Positions 9,898 through 18,494 of a stretch of 64,000 nt of DNA are shown here, one piece after another. Within the stretch, counting starts at the first letter, position 1. Every line of letters starts with the position of its first letter. The position numbers were made by a program, and so were the translations under genes. The notes beneath the pieces were generated by a model, which made no database searches, had not been told where the DNA came from, and was given only the letters and a program-made list of their open reading frames with translations. The stretch lies in contig NZ_NXEJ01000002.1 in NCBI RefSeq assembly GCF_002915175.1, positions 278,236-342,235 on the forward strand, written 5' to 3'. The stretch is from Agrobacterium rosae. Lineage in GTDB: Bacteria > Pseudomonadota > Alphaproteobacteria > Rhizobiales > Rhizobiaceae.

Positions 9898-10058
9898 TGC
9901 GTTCTGCGCTTCTCGACAGGAAACTCAATCCCTGGGGCCATACTCGATCCAAAGGGAGCTGTCCCTGGCCAGGCCCGTGGGCTTGGACATATGGCGCCCA
10001 CCTACGTTTGTAGGCACCCAGGATCGTAAAACTCCATCGGTCGCCGCGGATCGCACCT
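9898..10058 (+). ncRNA. ssrS: 6S RNA candidate
   Basis: The roughly 160-nt stretch has matching ends that can close a long stem: TGCG with CGCA, TCTGCG with CGCGGA (one G-U pair), and CGAC (9914-9917) with GTCG (10040-10043). G+C-rich inner arms (CCCTGG near 9930, CCCAGG near 10017) leave a large central bubble, the form of 6S RNA, which sequesters sigma-70 RNA polymerase. A TATATA box at 9887-9892 fits a start near 9898, and a T-rich tract follows the 3' end. The place after zapA and before the 5-formyl-THF cyclo-ligase region agrees with 6S RNA context. The exact ends are estimates. Confidence 0.7.
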
Positions 10059-10121
10059 TTTCTCTTTTTGGATCGTTTGGCTTAGCGTCGCAGTTTCAAG
10101 GCTTGCTTCCTGTTGAACAAG

Positions 10122-10186
10122 CCGGGTAGTTGCTTTGGCCATATCCATGTGCACGCCTTCTGGCAGTAAGCTCAGACGCTACCCGG
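10122..10186. repeat. Inverted repeat between the 6S RNA and corC-like gene
   Basis: CCGGGTAG (10122-10129) and CTACCCGG (10179-10186) are perfect 8-bp arms about 50 bp apart. Their role is not known; no gene is seen in 10060-10340. Confidence 0.3.
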
Positions 10187-10233
10187 TCTGGCTGTATGAA
10201 TTGACTTTTTGATCCGCCGGTCATTGCATTGAC

Positions 10234-10258
10234 GGAACTATTCCTTATTATCAGCATT
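10234..10258 (+). promoter_or_regulatory. Possible EcfG-type promoter for the CorC-like gene
   Basis: GGAAC (10234-10238), 16 bp, then CATT: this fits the alphaproteobacterial general stress promoter GGAAC-N16-CGTT except for one base. A start near 10264 would give a leader of about 75 nt to the TTG start codon chosen for the gene. Confidence 0.4.
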
Positions 10259-10340
10259 GGTATGTCCGCTCCCGCTCTCAACTATAGCGATTGTGGTTGC
10301 AGCCGCGACATGCCGTTCAACAGCCCAAAAAGAGCTAAAC

Positions 10341-11618
10341 TTGTTTACTGAAATTATGATTGTGGTTCTGCTTACCGTACTCAACGGTGTGCTTGCCATG
10401 TCCGAGCTTGCCGTTGTCTCCTCCAGACCGGCGAGGTTAAAAGTGCTGGCCGCGCAAGGCAGCAGAGGTGCCACCATGGCACTCACCCTTTCCGAAAATC
10501 CCGGACGCTTTCTCTCCACCGTGCAGATCGGCATTACGCTGGTCGGCGTGCTCTCAGGCGCTTTCTCTGGTGCGACACTCGGTGCCCGTTTCACCGGATG
10601 GCTGCTGGAGCAGGGTGTTCCGGATCGCGCTGCCGATGCGATCGGCGTCGGTGTGGTGGTTGTCGCCATTACCTATCTTTCGCTGATCGTCGGCGAGCTG
10701 GTGCCAAAGCAGATTGCTCTGCGCGATCCTGAAAAGGTTGCCGTGAAGGTATCTCCTGCCATGGTGATGCTGTCGAGGATCGGTGCGCCGGTGGTGTGGC
10801 TGCTGGACAAGTCCGGCAAGCTCATCCTTGCGCTTCTTGGCCATAGTGGTGAATCCAACAATTCCGTAACTGACGATGAAATTCGCACCGTTTTGGCCGA
10901 AGCGCATAGCGCTGGTGTCATCGAGAGCGAAGAATCCGCCATGATCACCAGCGTCATGCGTCTGGCAGACCGCAATGCGCGCGGCCTGATGACGCCACGC
11001 CGTGACGTGGAAGTGGTCGATATCGAAGATACGGCTGAAGAAATCCGGGTGCAGTTGCGTGAAACGCAGCGCTCACGCCTGCCGGTCAGAAACGGTGCTT
11101 CCGACGAGATACTTGGCGTTCTCTTTGCCAAGGATGCGTTCGATGCGCTCGCCTCCGGCAAGGAACTGAATGTTCGAGAGCTGCTTCGCGAAGTGCCTGT
11201 CGTATCGGACCTGACAAGTGCCGTCGACGTCATCCAGTCGCTGCGCCGTTCGACCGTGCATATGGTTCTCGTTTATGACGAGTACGGCCACTTCGAAGGT
11301 ATCGTCAGCTCCGGCGACGTTCTGGAGGCCATCACAGGCGCATTCCAGGAAGATGACGGCGAAGAGCCCGCGATGGTCGAGCGCGAAGACGGAAGTTTCC
11401 TCGTTGCAGGCTGGATGCCGGCCGACGAATTTGCCGACCGCATGGGCTTTCAGATTGCCGACGATGCCGAGTTCGAGACGGTTGCCGGTCTGGTTCTCGA
11501 TGAATTCAGGCGTTTGCCGGAACTGGGTGAGCATATTACCCGCGATGGCTGGCGCTTCGAAGTGATCGACCTTGATGGGCACCGGATAGACAAGGTGCTG
11601 GTCAGCCGGGCGGCCTGA
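10341..11618 (+). CDS. CorC/HlyC-family (CNNM-CBS) membrane protein
   Basis: The protein has about 425 residues. An N-terminal DUF21/CNNM membrane domain (about residues 1-190; MIVVLLTVLNGVLAMSE opens it) is followed by a CBS-domain pair (about 205-330; RGLMTPRRDVEVV and VLVYDEYGHFEGIV) and a C-terminal CorC/HlyC transporter-associated domain. Such proteins are linked to Mg2+/Co2+ efflux or to ion-stress resistance; the hemolysin name is historical. The TTG at 10341 or ATG at 10356 fits the membrane start better than the upstream GTG-type starts, which also lie before the likely transcription start. The stop overlaps the next gene (TGATG), so translation is coupled. Confidence 0.85.
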   Translation: MFTEIMIVVLLTVLNGVLAMSELAVVSSRPARLKVLAAQGSRGATMALTLSENPGRFLSTVQIGITLVGVLSGAFSGATLGARFTGWLLEQGVPDRAADAIGVGVVVVAITYLSLIVGELVPKQIALRDPEKVAVKVSPAMVMLSRIGAPVVWLLDKSGKLILALLGHSGESNNSVTDDEIRTVLAEAHSAGVIESEESAMITSVMRLADRNARGLMTPRRDVEVVDIEDTAEEIRVQLRETQRSRLPVRNGASDEILGVLFAKDAFDALASGKELNVRELLREVPVVSDLTSAVDVIQSLRRSTVHMVLVYDEYGHFEGIVSSGDVLEAITGAFQEDDGEEPAMVEREDGSFLVAGWMPADEFADRMGFQIADDAEFETVAGLVLDEFRRLPELGEHITRDGWRFEVIDLDGHRIDKVLVSRAA

Positions 11619-12211
11619 TGACATCGGGCCCTCTCACTAAAGCCCAGATACGTGTGGAGCGTCTCGCCTTGCGGGACGCTCTTTCCGTTGAAGAGCGCCA
11701 ATCGAAAAGCCAAAGCATTACGGCGCATGGCGCACACGGTTTGAGCTTTGCTGCCGGAACCATCGTTTCGGGTTTCATGTCGATCCGTTCCGAGGTTGAT
11801 CTGCGCCCGTTAATGGAGGCGTTGCGGGACAAGGCGGCGCGGATATGTCTGCCAGTCATGCTCGACCGTGAAACCATCATATTCAGGGAATTTGCCAAGG
11901 GTACCGAACTGGTCAAATCGGGCTTTGGCACAACCGGGCCTGACGAAAGCGCTGCCGTGCTGGATCCCGATATTTTGCTTGTCCCGCTCTCTGCATTCGA
12001 CGCAAATGGCCAGCGGATCGGTTATGGGGCAGGACATTATGACCGCGCAATTGCCAGGCTGCATGCAAAAGGACTGAATCCTGCTCTCATCGGCATTGCA
12101 TTCGACTGCCAGGAAGTGCCATCAGTGCCCGCGCAAGCGCATGATGTGGCGCTGAACGCCGTTCTGACCGAGAGCGGTCTACGATATTTCAATAACAGGA
12201 CGGCGCAATGA
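11618..12211 (+). CDS. 5-formyltetrahydrofolate cyclo-ligase
   Basis: This 197-residue enzyme converts 5-formyl-THF to 5,10-methenyl-THF with ATP, recycling a folate storage form. The signature GYGAGHYDR is present near residue 138, followed by IGIAFDCQEV. Its start overlaps the CorC-like stop by 1 bp and its stop overlaps the next start by 4 bp. Neighbourhood with zapA and 6S RNA recalls the ssrS-ygfA pair of gamma-proteobacteria (established knowledge), here separated from the RNA by the CorC-like gene. Confidence 0.9.
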   Translation: MTSGPLTKAQIRVERLALRDALSVEERQSKSQSITAHGAHGLSFAAGTIVSGFMSIRSEVDLRPLMEALRDKAARICLPVMLDRETIIFREFAKGTELVKSGFGTTGPDESAAVLDPDILLVPLSAFDANGQRIGYGAGHYDRAIARLHAKGLNPALIGIAFDCQEVPSVPAQAHDVALNAVLTESGLRYFNNRTAQ

Positions 12212-13032
12212 GATTGCTTTTTCTCGGGGATATGGTTGGCAAGACGGGACGCACGGCGGTGTGGGAGCGTCTTCCGGGGCTGATCTCCGATCTCAAGCTG
12301 GATTTCGTTGTCGTGAATGGCGAAAACGCCGCGGGTGGTTTCGGGATCACTGAAGAGATTTATCTCGAAACGATCAATGCCGGAGCCGATGTGGTGACGA
12401 CCGGCAACCACGTCTGGGACCAGAAGGAGGCCGTCTCCTTCTGCGAGCGCCACGACCAGTTCCTGCGTCCAGCCAATTATCCCAAGGGAACACCAGGCAA
12501 GGGCTCCGGTCTGTTTTACGCTCGCAATGGCGCGCGCATCCTCGTTGCCAACATCATGGGTCGGGTCTTCATGCATCCCGAGCTGGACGATCCCTTCAGC
12601 GCGGCGGAAGCCATTCTTGGCGCATGCCCGCTTGGGGAACAGGCGGATGCCATCGTCTTCGATTTTCACGCCGAGGCGACCAGTGAAAAGCAGTGTTTCG
12701 GCCACTTTGTCGACGGACGCGCCAGCTTCGTCGTGGGCACCCATACGCATGTACCGACGGCGGATGCGCAAATCCTGAATGGCGGCACGGCCTATATGTC
12801 GGACGCCGGCATGTGCGGCGATTACGACTCGTCGCTTGGTATGGAAAAGGAAGAGCCGATCAACCGCTTCATCTCGAAAATGCCCAAGGGGCGTTTCGAG
12901 GCTGCCAGCGGCCCGGCGACCATCTGCGGCGTCGGCGTCGAGATTTCCGACCGTACTGGTCTTGCTGAGAAGATCGCTCCGCTGCGGTTGGGGCCGCGGC
13001 TGGCGGAGACGGTTCCGGCGTTTTGGGTTTGA
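12208..13032 (+). CDS. YmdB-like metallophosphoesterase (TIGR00282 family)
   Basis: This 274-residue protein begins directly with the metal site LFLGDMVGKTGR and shows VVNGENAAGGFGIT, TTGNHVWDQKE, DFHAEATSEK and VGTHTHVPTAD. These dinuclear-metal residues define the TIGR00282/YmdB family; B. subtilis YmdB hydrolyses 2',3'- and 3',5'-cyclic AMP. Here the substrate is unknown. It overlaps the folate enzyme by 4 bp and ends the operon; a large palindromic repeat follows. Confidence 0.88.
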   Translation: MRLLFLGDMVGKTGRTAVWERLPGLISDLKLDFVVVNGENAAGGFGITEEIYLETINAGADVVTTGNHVWDQKEAVSFCERHDQFLRPANYPKGTPGKGSGLFYARNGARILVANIMGRVFMHPELDDPFSAAEAILGACPLGEQADAIVFDFHAEATSEKQCFGHFVDGRASFVVGTHTHVPTADAQILNGGTAYMSDAGMCGDYDSSLGMEKEEPINRFISKMPKGRFEAASGPATICGVGVEISDRTGLAEKIAPLRLGPRLAETVPAFWV

Positions 13033-13063
13033 TCGGATTTCATTAGTTTTAATTTTAGATGGC

Positions 13064-13255
13064 AGCGGGTGTGGCTCACCCCCCTCTGGCCTGCCGGCCA
13101 TCTCCCCCTCAAGGGGGGAGATCGACCCGTGGTTACCTCTCGGCCATCTCTTGCGTCGAGATGAAGCTAGGTCGTGCGCCCAGCTAATCTCCCCACCTGA
13201 GGGGGAGATGTCCGGCAGGACAGAGGGGGGTAAGCCACACCCGCCAACCTCTCTG
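13064..13255. repeat. Rhizobial intergenic palindromic element (RIME-like)
   Basis: Two arms of about 65 bp face each other: 13067-13131 (GGGTGTGGCTCACCCCCC then CCATCTCCCCCTC) and 13184-13253, its imperfect reverse complement ending GTAAGCCACACCC. Each arm contains its own small dyad (CTCCCCCT...AGGGGGAG). The form agrees with the RIME-type mosaic elements of Rhizobium and Agrobacterium. It fills the gap between the phosphoesterase and MBL-fold genes. Confidence 0.75.
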
Positions 13256-13366
13256 ACGCGACCTCCAATAACAACATTGTGAGCGGCCTCCACCTCTTGC
13301 GTCTGGACGATCTTCACCCCTTGCCGCATCCTGCCCGCACTCATCTCGTTTATGGGAGTGGTGCCG

Positions 13367-14218
13367 ATGCTTCGCATGCTCATCTTCGCATTGTCAGGGC
13401 TTTTGGTGGCCACTGGCGCATCGGCCCAGCAACAGCCAAGCCGTCCTTCCATAAACCGCCCGCCCATCAGCCAGTGTCAGGCGATTGCCCAGACTATGCC
13501 GGGCGCGACTTTTGCAAGCTTTCAGGCTTCGAATGTTCAATTGGCGCAGGCCAATGGCAAGGAAGAGGTGAAAATCCAATATATCGGGCATTCGACGTTT
13601 CTGATCACCTCTCCCGAAGGGGTGACCATCGCCACGGATTATAACGGCGTTTACCTGCCACCCGTTACCCCCACCATCGTCACCATGAACAACGCCCATT
13701 CGACGCATTATACGCTGCATCCGGACCCGGCGATCAAATATGTGCTGCATGGCTGGAGCGATGCGCCTGATGACAAAGCCGTCCACAAATTGCAGGTCGG
13801 GGACGTCTATGTCCGCAATGTCACGTCGGATATCCGCAACCGCTGGGGTGGGGGCGGGTTGTTGAAGAAAGACGGCAATTCGATTTTCATCTTTGAAATC
13901 GCCGGTCTTTGCATCGGCCACCTTGGGCACCTGCATTATGAGCTGACGGAAACGCAATATGCGGAAATCGGTCGATTGGATGTGCTGATGGTACCGGTCG
14001 ATGGGGGTTTGACGATGGGGGCGGACAGTATGAGCCGGATCGTCAAACGGCTGCGGTCTGCACTGATTCTGCCGATGCATCAGCCGAGCGCTCTGGAGCA
14101 ATTTCTGGTGACGTTCGGCGCTCAGTTCAAGATCGCCTATGCGAACGATCCTGTTATTCGCGTGTCGATGCGAAGTCTTCCCCGCCAACCGCAAATTCTC
14201 GTGCCACAAGGCATGTGA
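13367..14218 (+). CDS. Exported MBL-fold metallo-hydrolase
   Basis: The 283-residue product starts with a signal peptide (MLRMLIFALSGLLVATGASA, residues 1-20), so it is probably periplasmic. The body has the UlaG-like MBL pattern: IGHSTFLITSPEG, IATDYNG, NNAHSTHYTLHP in the position of the HxHxDH loop, HLGHLHYELT, DVLMVPVDGG and LILPMHQP. The metal loop is degenerate (H-S-T-H without the usual Asp-His), so activity is not certain. The start is fixed by GGGAG at 13354-13358, 8 nt before the ATG. An ATG 15 bp upstream lacks such a site. Confidence 0.8.
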   Translation: MLRMLIFALSGLLVATGASAQQQPSRPSINRPPISQCQAIAQTMPGATFASFQASNVQLAQANGKEEVKIQYIGHSTFLITSPEGVTIATDYNGVYLPPVTPTIVTMNNAHSTHYTLHPDPAIKYVLHGWSDAPDDKAVHKLQVGDVYVRNVTSDIRNRWGGGGLLKKDGNSIFIFEIAGLCIGHLGHLHYELTETQYAEIGRLDVLMVPVDGGLTMGADSMSRIVKRLRSALILPMHQPSALEQFLVTFGAQFKIAYANDPVIRVSMRSLPRQPQILVPQGM

Positions 14219-14246
14219 AAGGGCGATTGGCGGGAAATAAGGAGTC

Positions 14247-14750
14247 TTATGCAAATGCCAGATGCTGGCGAACGCCGATATCAGGCGTTTTGTCGTCGCT
14301 AAGGTTGGCCTTGGCAATTTCCCAGCCGAATTTCAAAGTGCTGTCCGTGGAAGCCCAGATATCGGCATCGTCCACATGCAGAGCAAGCATTGTCAACTGC
14401 GGGTCGTTTTTGCCGTGTTCGTACCAGGCGGCGGTCACGGAGTTCCAGTATTCGTCGAGCTTCGCCTTGTCTTCGCGAACTTCCAGCTTGCCGGAGAGGC
14501 AGGCATGGTAATCATGGTCCTTCCCCACGACGCAGAAATGCGCGCGGCCGCCCGACTTCAGAGCCTGCACGATGTGCGCATCCTTCTTTGTGAAGAACCA
14601 GATGGTATTTGTCTTTGGATCCGCATGCGGAGCCATGGGCTGCATGTTGCTGTGGAGGCCTTCCAGGCCGAGCATGCCGGCATGCACGGAATTAATTTCG
14701 TCCCACAACTGACGGGCGGGTGCTTCGCGTGCTTCACTCAGACTGACCAT
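14247..14750 (-). CDS. PPOX-fold general stress protein (FMN-binding split barrel)
   Basis: This 167-residue protein has the split-barrel pattern of the pyridoxamine-phosphate-oxidase-like stress proteins (general stress protein 26 type): APHADPKTNTIWFFTKKDAH, GGRAHFCVVGKDHDYHACLSG and EYWNSVTAAWYEHGKNDP. Members bind flavin or heme; the reaction is mostly unknown. A perfect EcfG-type promoter stands about 78 bp upstream, which agrees with a stress role. It is a single-gene unit, divergent from yebC. Confidence 0.85.
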   Translation of the reverse strand: MVSLSEAREAPARQLWDEINSVHAGMLGLEGLHSNMQPMAPHADPKTNTIWFFTKKDAHIVQALKSGGRAHFCVVGKDHDYHACLSGKLEVREDKAKLDEYWNSVTAAWYEHGKNDPQLTMLALHVDDADIWASTDSTLKFGWEIAKANLSDDKTPDIGVRQHLAFA

Positions 14751-14827
14751 GAAATTGGCTCCTTCATATTTCTCGTTATCTTTTACGATGATAGGGACAG
14801 GTTGCCCGCATCAGCGCTCACTACCAA

Positions 14828-14852
14828 AACGAAGAGAGTACATTTCTGTTCC
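14828..14852 (-). promoter_or_regulatory. EcfG-type general stress promoter of the PPOX-like gene
   Basis: On the minus strand the sequence is GGAAC, 16 bp, CGTT: an exact match to the EcfG/RpoE2 consensus. Transcription would start near 14821, about 70 nt before the PPOX-like start codon. Confidence 0.7.
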
Positions 14853-14951
14853 CTAAAGCGTTGAGAGAAGAGTGGGCGCGTGGGCTTGAACAGCAGAGCC
14901 ATCGCACTTATAAGCACCGCAATCCAAACAAACGATCCGATCAGGGGTGCC

Positions 14952-15698
14952 ATGGCTGGCCATTCACAGTTCAAGAACATCATGCATCGCAAGGGAAAAC
15001 AGGATTCGATTCGTTCGAAGATGTTTTCCAAGCTCGCGCGCGAAATTACCGTCGCTGCCAAATCCGGCCTGCCGGATGTGAGCATGAACGCGGCGCTGCG
15101 TCTGGCGGTTCAGAACGCCAAGGCGCAGTCGATGCCGAAGGACAACATCGACCGCGCCATCAAGAAGGCTTCGGGCGCGGATGCCGAGAACTACGATTAC
15201 GTACGTTACGAAGGCTATGGCCCCGGCGGTACGGCTGTCATCGTCGAAGCACTGACCGATAACCGCAACCGCACGGCATCCAACGTTCGCTCGATCTTCA
15301 CCAAGGCTGGTGGCGCGCTGGGCGAAACCGGCTCGGTTTCCTTCTCCTTCGATCGCGTTGGCGAAATTACCTACAAGGCCGCCGTTGGCGATGCCGACAC
15401 CGTCATGGAAGCCGCTATCGAAGCCGGTGCCGACGATGTGGAAAGCAGCGAAGATGGCCACATCATCATTTGCGGTTTTGAAGCGATGAACGAAGTGTCC
15501 AAGGCTTTGGAAGCTGTTCTCGGTGAAGCTGACAGCGTCAAGTCCATCTGGAAGCCGCAGAACACGGTGCCGGTGGATGAAGAAAAGGCGCAATCGCTGA
15601 TGAAGCTTATCGACAATCTCGAAGACGACGACGACGTCCAGAGCGTCTATTCCAACTTCGAAGTATCCGAAGAAATCATGGCCAGACTTTCGGCCTGA
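14952..15698 (+). CDS. yebC: YebC/PmpR-family regulator or translation factor
   Basis: This 248-residue protein begins [18 protein letters not shown], the family hallmark, followed by ARLAVQNAK-like and [14 protein letters not shown] blocks. YebC proteins were described as DNA-binding regulators; recent work on the family also gives a role in relieving ribosome stalling. The start at 14952 is the family start; an open stretch of 24 residues upstream is not conserved. In many bacteria it neighbours ruvC, and here it lies about 2.2 kb before ruvC. A bidirectional terminator follows. Confidence 0.93.
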   Translation: MAGHSQFKNIMHRKGKQDSIRSKMFSKLAREITVAAKSGLPDVSMNAALRLAVQNAKAQSMPKDNIDRAIKKASGADAENYDYVRYEGYGPGGTAVIVEALTDNRNRTASNVRSIFTKAGGALGETGSVSFSFDRVGEITYKAAVGDADTVMEAAIEAGADDVESSEDGHIIICGFEAMNEVSKALEAVLGEADSVKSIWKPQNTVPVDEEKAQSLMKLIDNLEDDDDVQSVYSNFEVSEEIMARLSA

Positions 15699-15718
15699 TC
15701 GTCGTTCCGATCAAAGAT

Positions 15719-15753
15719 AAAAAGCCCTCGGCAGCGATGTGCGAGGGCTTTTC
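15719..15753. terminator. Bidirectional terminator between yebC and the LLM oxidoreductase
   Basis: Arms AAAGCCCTCG and CGAGGGCTTT with a 12-nt loop, flanked by A-run and T-run, lie between the convergent genes. Confidence 0.88.
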
Positions 15754-15768
15754 TGTTTCAGGTATCGA

Positions 15769-16770
15769 TCAAGCGGCTAGTCGCAAGCCGCCACGAACCT
15801 CTGCGAACACCTCGACCGAGCGCAGGCGTTTTTCGATGTCATGGACCGGCATGGAGACGATCAGCTCATCCGCACCGGTGTCCGACAGAAACTCTGCCAA
15901 TTTTCGTTCGACCGTGGCGTGAGAACCGACCACGGCGTATCTGAGTGTATGGTCGACAGTCATGCGTTCCATATCGCTCCAGTGGCTGTCCATGCTTTCA
16001 ACAGGTTTGGGGAACTGGGTGCGAATGTTTTTCCGCAGGTTGACGAATTGCAGTTGCGCCGAGGTGAAGAGATGTTGCGCCTCTTCATCGGTTTCTGCGC
16101 CAACGCCCATAACGCCCACCATGACATAGGGTTCTGCCAATGTGGCGGAAGGTTGGAAGCGCTCGCGGTAGATGGCGATGGCATCCATCAGCATATCGGG
16201 CGCAAAATGGGATGCGAAGGAATAGGGCAGTCCGAGAGCCGCCGCCAGATGCGCGCTGTAGACGCTCGAGCCGAGAAGCCAGATAGGCACATTGGAATTG
16301 ATGCCCGGCACCGACAGGATAGCCTGATCCTGAATCGGCTCACCAAGATACTGTTGCAACTCGAGAATATCCTGCGGGAAACTTTCAGCCCCCGCATCCA
16401 TATTGCGCCGCAACGCACGCGCTGTGCGCATGTCCGTTCCCGGCGCACGTCCAAGACCCAGGTCGACACGACCCGGCAACAACGCTGCCAGAGTACCGAA
16501 CTGTTCCGCAATGACCAGCGGCGAATGATTGGGCAGCATGATGCCGCCGGAGCCGACGCGAATGCGCTTTGTGGCAGCACCAACATGGGCAATGACGAGA
16601 GCGGTTGCAGCGCTGGCGATGCCTGGCATGCCGTGGTGTTCGGCAAGCCAGATGCGCTCATAACCATTTTCTTCGGCCTTGATGGCCATCCGGCGCGAAT
16701 TCTCGAGCGCCTTGCTCACGGTCTCACCCTCACCGATGGGGGAGAGATCGAGGATGGAAAAAGGGATCAT
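15769..16770 (-). CDS. LLM-class flavin-dependent oxidoreductase
   Basis: This 333-residue protein is a bacterial-luciferase-like monooxygenase of the YhbW type. It shows [14 protein letters not shown] at the N-terminus, [36 protein letters not shown] and [11 protein letters not shown], all typical of the single-component luciferase-like subfamily. Substrate is unknown. The start at 16770 gives the usual N-terminus; a start 9 codons upstream is possible. It is a single gene facing yebC. Confidence 0.88.
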   Translation of the reverse strand: MIPFSILDLSPIGEGETVSKALENSRRMAIKAEENGYERIWLAEHHGMPGIASAATALVIAHVGAATKRIRVGSGGIMLPNHSPLVIAEQFGTLAALLPGRVDLGLGRAPGTDMRTARALRRNMDAGAESFPQDILELQQYLGEPIQDQAILSVPGINSNVPIWLLGSSVYSAHLAAALGLPYSFASHFAPDMLMDAIAIYRERFQPSATLAEPYVMVGVMGVGAETDEEAQHLFTSAQLQFVNLRKNIRTQFPKPVESMDSHWSDMERMTVDHTLRYAVVGSHATVERKLAEFLSDTGADELIVSMPVHDIEKRLRSVEVFAEVRGGLRLAA

Positions 16771-16995
16771 CGGACGCTCCTGACGCGTTGATTTCATATG
16801 TTGGTCAAGATGTAAGTTTTACCGCACGATTTGCCAGAGCAGTCGCGGCGAATTGATCCAAGGATCAAAAAAACTGTTCCTGAACTGCGGCGTTTTGGCA
16901 CACTGTCTTGCGGTTCCTGTGCCGCCTCCCAAATTCAGTGCAGCGGACCGGGCCCCTCTGACCAGATTATTTCATCTGGTGATGTCGGACCGCAT

Positions 16996-17057
16996 CGAGC
17001 ATGCTCGGTGCAGTCTGGCCAACCATCCAAACTCTCTGAGCACGCTCGATTTTTTTA
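16996..17057 (+). terminator. Terminator-like stem-loop before the carbonic anhydrase gene
   Basis: An 11-bp stem (16996-17006 with 17038-17048, one A-C mismatch) is followed by seven T. A smaller perfect dyad, ACCAGAT...ATCTGGT, lies just before it (16961-16980). No gene ends here on the plus strand, so it may close an unannotated small RNA or act as a leader. The rest of 16771-17098 shows nothing supportable. Confidence 0.35.
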
Positions 17058-17098
17058 GCCATGCGCATCAGCGCATCTTGCGAAAGAGAGTGTAAATT

Positions 17099-17842
17099 AT
17101 GTGCAATCTATCTCGACGTTTATTATTGACCGTAGGTGCGGCAACCGCCGCTGCTGCCATTCCCGCCGTCACGCAAGCGCAGTCATCATCATTGCGACAG
17201 GCAACGCCTTTGACACCCGCGCCTGTGAAGGACGGTAAATCCGCGCTAACACCAGATGGTGCGCTCAAGCTTCTCAAGGAAGGCAATGAGGCATTCCTGC
17301 GCGATGAGTTGGTCTTTGCTGATCGCAACGAAGCGCGGCGGCTTGAGCTTGCCAAAGGACAGGCGCCATTTTGCGCCTATGTTTCCTGCTCGGATAGCCG
17401 AGTGCCGCCCGAACTTCTGTTTGGACGCGGATTGGGCGAACTCTTCATCATTCGTAACGCCGGCAATACGGTCGACACCGTCGCCATGGGGTCGATCGAA
17501 TATGCCGTCGCCGTCCTCGGTGTCCCGCTTGTGGTCGTAATGGGCCATGAAAGCTGCGGTGCGGTGAAGGCGGCCATGTCTGTCGTTGAGAAAAACGCCC
17601 GTTTCCCCGGGCAGATCGACAATATGATCGAGCCGATCATTCCCGCTGTGCTGGAAGCACGCGGGCAGGCGGGTGACGCGACGGAAAACGCCGTCAAACA
17701 GAATGTGCGGCGCGTTGTGCGGACATTGAGAGAGGAAAGCGATCCGCTGCTGTTGAAGCCTTTGGCAGACGGCAAGATCAAGATCGTCGGCGCTTATTAC
17801 CACCTCGATACGGGTGCAGTCGATTTCTTCGACACGATGTAA
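17099..17842 (+). CDS. Beta-class carbonic anhydrase with Tat-like signal peptide
   Basis: This 247-residue enzyme interconverts CO2 and bicarbonate. The beta-class zinc site is complete: CSDSR (Cys97, Asp99, Arg101) and GHESCGA (His150, Cys153). The first 28 residues, MCNLSRRLLL followed by an Ala-rich stretch ending in QA, form a twin-arginine-like signal, so the enzyme is probably exported folded to the periplasm. Most beta-class enzymes are cytoplasmic, which makes this notable. A strong hairpin follows the gene. Confidence 0.92.
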   Translation: MCNLSRRLLLTVGAATAAAAIPAVTQAQSSSLRQATPLTPAPVKDGKSALTPDGALKLLKEGNEAFLRDELVFADRNEARRLELAKGQAPFCAYVSCSDSRVPPELLFGRGLGELFIIRNAGNTVDTVAMGSIEYAVAVLGVPLVVVMGHESCGAVKAAMSVVEKNARFPGQIDNMIEPIIPAVLEARGQAGDATENAVKQNVRRVVRTLREESDPLLLKPLADGKIKIVGAYYHLDTGAVDFFDTM

Positions 17843-17852
17843 GACGATGCGG

Positions 17853-17876
17853 GGAGCGGCGGTGCGCCGCCGCTCC
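17853..17876 (+). terminator. Strong hairpin after the carbonic anhydrase gene
   Basis: GGAGCGGCGG-tgcg-CCGCCGCTCC is a perfect 10-bp stem just after the stop codon. Only a weak T-rich tract follows, so termination may be partial. Confidence 0.6.
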
Positions 17877-17954
17877 TCTCAAATCACTTGATGGATGTTG
17901 TCGTTTTGTTCACTTATCGCTGGCAGGTTTTGCGCTGTGAGGATAGGGTGACAT

Positions 17955-18467
17955 ATGCAAAATGCGATTCGAATTATCGGGATTGATCCTGGGCTGCGGC
18001 GAATGGGCTGGGGTGTCATTGAAACACTCGGCAACAGCCTGCGTTTCGTGGCGTCCGGCACCGTGACATCAGATGGTGACATGGATCTCGCATCCCGCCT
18101 TTGCCAGCTGCATGATGGCCTTGCAGAGATCGTTCATTCCCACCAACCCCATGAGGCGGCTGTCGAGCAGACCTTCGTCAACAAGGACGCGGTTGCCACC
18201 CTGAAGCTGGGGCAGGCACGTGGCATCGCCATGCTGGTTCCGGCACGAGCCGGATTGCCGGTTGCGGAATATGCGCCGAATGCGGTGAAAAAAGCCGTGA
18301 TCGGTGTCGGCCACGGTGACAAGCAGCAGATTCACATGATGCTGAAAATTCTGATGCCCAAAGCCGAATTCAAGGGCAATGATGCGGCGGACGCGCTCGC
18401 CATCGCCATTTGCCACGCTCACAATCGGGTCAGTGAGCGCATGCGGCGCGTTCTGGCTGCCAGCTAA
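17955..18467 (+). CDS. ruvC: Holliday junction endodeoxyribonuclease RuvC
   Basis: This 170-residue nuclease cuts Holliday junctions. The RNase H-like core is seen: [14 protein letters not shown] with catalytic Asp11, EQTFVNKD with the second acidic residue, and [15 protein letters not shown] near the C-terminus with the last acidic residues. It heads the ruvC-ruvA-(toxin-antitoxin)-ruvB group, with 27 bp to ruvA. Confidence 0.96.
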   Translation: MQNAIRIIGIDPGLRRMGWGVIETLGNSLRFVASGTVTSDGDMDLASRLCQLHDGLAEIVHSHQPHEAAVEQTFVNKDAVATLKLGQARGIAMLVPARAGLPVAEYAPNAVKKAVIGVGHGDKQQIHMMLKILMPKAEFKGNDAADALAIAICHAHNRVSERMRRVLAAS

Positions 18468-18494
18468 TCTTTTATTCATCGGACGGGCATCGAC

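Noticed and set aside
16831-17095. Two short plus-strand frames upstream of the carbonic anhydrase
   Set aside because: No ribosome binding site, no pattern, and they run through the stem-loop and T-run; better seen as non-coding.
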